Assembly (NCBI RefSeq): GCF_900105685.1
Contig: NZ_LT629781.1
Location: 434,001 to 498,000, forward strand
Direction: 5' to 3'
Length of the DNA stretch: 64,000 bases
Origin: Verrucomicrobium sp. GAS474
GTDB taxonomy: Bacteria; Verrucomicrobiota; Verrucomicrobiia; Methylacidiphilales; GAS474
Part shown: positions 62,561-64,000 of the stretch, in pieces
How the letters are laid out: the number at the start of each line of letters is the position of its first letter
Numbering within the stretch: the stretch's first letter is position 1
The notes under the pieces: model-generated
The model's database searches: none
Told to the model about the DNA's origin: nothing
What the model saw: only the letters and a program-made list of their open reading frames with translations
Position numbers and translations under genes: made by a program

Positions 62561-63691
62561 CTATTTCGCCGCGACCCGTCGCCGTGTCGGCTTCGGCTTG
62601 GGCGAGATCGCCTCCTCCGCCTTGGGCTCGGGCGTCGGATTCGGCTTGGGCAGCGACATCAGGTCCTTCTTCGGGAGAACGGTCGCCCCGTCGATCCACG
62701 TGCCGTCGATCAGGAGCTGGCTGCGGGTCTCGGGGATGCCCCGCTCGTTGCGATGGATCATCCCGATGAGGAAGTCGACGGCGGCGCGGCCGATGAGAAG
62801 GTCGTTCTGGCAGACCCCGGCGAGGCTACCGTCGGTGGAGGCCAGGCTGAGGGAAGCCCAGCCGCAGGTCTCGGGACCGACGCCGAGCAGGGCGAAATAG
62901 TCGGCGACCGGCGGGTAATGGTAGATGACGACCTCGGGCTTGTACCGCTGGTACCATTTCTTGAACTGCGGCAATTCGTCGACCCGCGGCCCATCGTCGA
63001 GGATCAGCATCGGGACCTGGTCCTCGGGCCGGAAGCGGCGCTGCTCGGAGAGGAAGCCGGAGGAGAAATTCTGGTCGGTCCGCTCGTCGTTGACGCGGGT
63101 GGTGACGAAGGCGATCCGCCGGTAGCCGTGGGCGCGGAGGGCGCGGACCGCGATCCGGGCGGAGCGGTACTGCGCGTTGCTCACCAGATGAAGCCGCGGC
63201 CGGGAGAGGGTGTAGCCGAAGCAGACCGCCGAGAAGTTCTCCCAATCGAAGTTGATGTGGGCGCGGCTGAACGACTGGGGCGGGATGATGAGGCCCTGGA
63301 TGTTGCGGGCCTTCAGGATCTTCGAGAGCCGTCCGCTGCTGAGTTCCGAGAGGCGGAATTCCTCCATCTGGTATCCCAGCTCGGCGCACCGCTCCTCGCC
63401 TCCCTTGCGGTATTCCTTGAAGCCGCTCCACGGCTGACCCTTGCGGAAGACGGGGCCGATCCAGGCCAGCGTCCCCTGGTGGCGGACCCGCTTGATCCGC
63501 TCCCGGTAGATCGTGAGGGCGGAGAGCATCGGATCGGGCCGGTACCCCATCTCCTCGGCGATGGAGCGGATCCGCTGCCGCGTCGCCTCGGGAAGGCGGG
63601 GACTGTCGCGCAGGGCGAGGGAAACCGTCGTGATATGGACACCGGCCCGCTGCGCGATATCGCGCTGTCCGACATAGCCCGGAAGGATCAT
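62561..63691 (-). CDS. LacI-family regulator of the lyase/esterase cluster
   Basis: A 376-residue regulator. The N-terminal HTH is QRDIAQRAGVHITTVSLALR, with a hinge up to MGYRPDPMLSALTIY, then a periplasmic-binding-type sensor domain. The C-terminal block GRAAVDFLIGMIHRNERGIP is followed by TRSQLLIDGTWIDGATVLPK. A Lys/Pro-rich tail of about 35 residues is unusual. The ATG at 63691 places the HTH at residues 9-28. A perfect 6-2-6 palindrome (63692-63705) directly precedes the start, suggesting autoregulation. Divergent from an MFS gene. Confidence 0.9.
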   Translation of the reverse strand: MILPGYVGQRDIAQRAGVHITTVSLALRDSPRLPEATRQRIRSIAEEMGYRPDPMLSALTIYRERIKRVRHQGTLAWIGPVFRKGQPWSGFKEYRKGGEERCAELGYQMEEFRLSELSSGRLSKILKARNIQGLIIPPQSFSRAHINFDWENFSAVCFGYTLSRPRLHLVSNAQYRSARIAVRALRAHGYRRIAFVTTRVNDERTDQNFSSGFLSEQRRFRPEDQVPMLILDDGPRVDELPQFKKWYQRYKPEVVIYHYPPVADYFALLGVGPETCGWASLSLASTDGSLAGVCQNDLLIGRAAVDFLIGMIHRNERGIPETRSQLLIDGTWIDGATVLPKKDLMSLPKPNPTPEPKAEEAISPKPKPTRRRVAAK

Positions 63692-63705
63692 TTCTATAGA
63701 TAGAA
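63692..63705. promoter_or_regulatory. Palindrome abutting the LacI-type start
   Basis: TTCTAT-AG-ATAGAA is a perfect 6-2-6 inverted repeat adjacent to the start codon of the regulator. It is the most symmetric member of the CTATAG-box set and so the best operator candidate. Confidence 0.65.
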
Positions 63706-63775
63706 CGCGCCCCCTCAAAAGCGATTCCAAAAAGCCTCCCGCTTCTCGAAAACCGCACCTGATGGGAACGCAATA

Positions 63776-63785
63776 AACTATAGTT
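63776..63785 (+). promoter_or_regulatory. CTATAG-box site before the MFS gene
   Basis: AACTATAGTT, a 10-bp palindrome starting 65 nt before the MFS start at 63841, the same distance range (65-71 nt) as the CTATAG boxes before three other genes. Confidence 0.5.
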
Positions 63786-63840
63786 AGAGCATACTCGACG
63801 TTGGTTCCAGCCTTCCCTTCTGGAAAAATGGTTCCCATTC

Positions 63841-64000
63841 ATGAGTCTTCCCCTCACCGAAACCCCGGCGACCCCCTCCGCCGCCGCGCCGCATAAAATC
63901 TGGACCGTCGGCACCCTCACCTACACCTCGGCCGGGCTCGTCGCCCTCTTCTGCTGGCTCCTGTGGGGGGATTTCGCCTGGTCGATGCGGGACCGCTCGA
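63841..64000 (+). CDS. MFS transporter, N-terminal part (cut by window edge)
   Basis: The 53 visible residues contain WTVGTLTYTSAGLVALFCWL then LWGDFAWSMRDRS, the first membrane segment of a family of MFS transporters frequent in Verrucomicrobiota saccharide clusters. It is divergent from the LacI-type regulator of the lyase/esterase genes and probably imports the released sugars or uronates (inference). The ATG at 63841 begins shortly before the first membrane segment. Confidence 0.75.
   Translation, partial: MSLPLTETPATPSAAAPHKIWTVGTLTYTSAGLVALFCWLLWGDFAWSMRDRS

Overview
The window is a GC-rich (roughly two-thirds G+C), gene-dense bacterial chromosome segment that reads most like a member of the Verrucomicrobiota, probably near the Opitutaceae. 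Three things support this: a pilin-like gene trio of the 'Verru_Chthon cassette' type (53.1-57.9 kb), three PEP-CTERM proteins with autotransporter-type beta-strand repeats, and a large saccharide-degrading gene content. Many genes lack a clear Shine-Dalgarno sequence. No rRNA, tRNA, CRISPR array or transposase was seen.

Layout. 0-6.8 kb: end of rsmE, a minus-strand pdxH-rmlB-rmlA group (dTDP-sugar synthesis), a large conserved protein of unknown function, and a sodium:solute symporter with its 57-residue DUF3311 partner. 7-14.3 kb: dnaE, adenosine deaminase, an FlgM-like anti-sigma factor and two tandem gmd-type genes. 14.4-21 kb: a five-gene tripartite efflux operon with two consecutive TolC-type genes. 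21.3-24.6 kb: mscL, azoR, pyk and a DUF2721 protein. 24.7-26.9 kb: a divergent AraC-type regulator and rhaA. 27-34.8 kb: a divergent uronate locus, uxaC-lacI-larB on the minus strand and larA-larE-FGGY kinase-SDR on the plus strand. 34.8-43 kb: DedA-rhodanese fusion, polysaccharide deacetylase, GH36, a PEP-CTERM protein, and a divergent GntR/LacI-type hybrid regulator. 43-53 kb: HtrA-like protease, Bcr/CflA-type MFS, a PEP-CTERM-GH92-dehydrogenase operon and another PEP-CTERM gene. 53-58 kb: the pilin-like cassette. 58.5-64 kb: heparinase II/III-like lyase, CBM-like protein, CE7 esterase, LacI-type regulator and the start of a divergent MFS transporter.

How the genes work together. The uronate locus appears to encode glucuronate -> fructuronate (UxaC) -> mannonate (UxuB-like SDR) -> gluconate (a LarA-family nickel-pincer epimerase) -> 6-phosphogluconate (FGGY kinase). 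LarB and LarE, which make the nickel cofactor, are in the same locus, and no mannonate dehydratase is present. The lyase/esterase cluster at the right edge could supply uronates, and rhaA handles rhamnose, so a host that eats rhamnose- and uronate-containing polysaccharides is a reasonable inference.

The most unusual non-coding content is a mosaic family of dispersed intergenic repeats (four loci; one 59-bp stretch is identical in copies 37 kb apart). There is also a 'CTATAG' box 65-71 nt before four start codons, and a second 20-bp element shared by the PEP-CTERM promoters.
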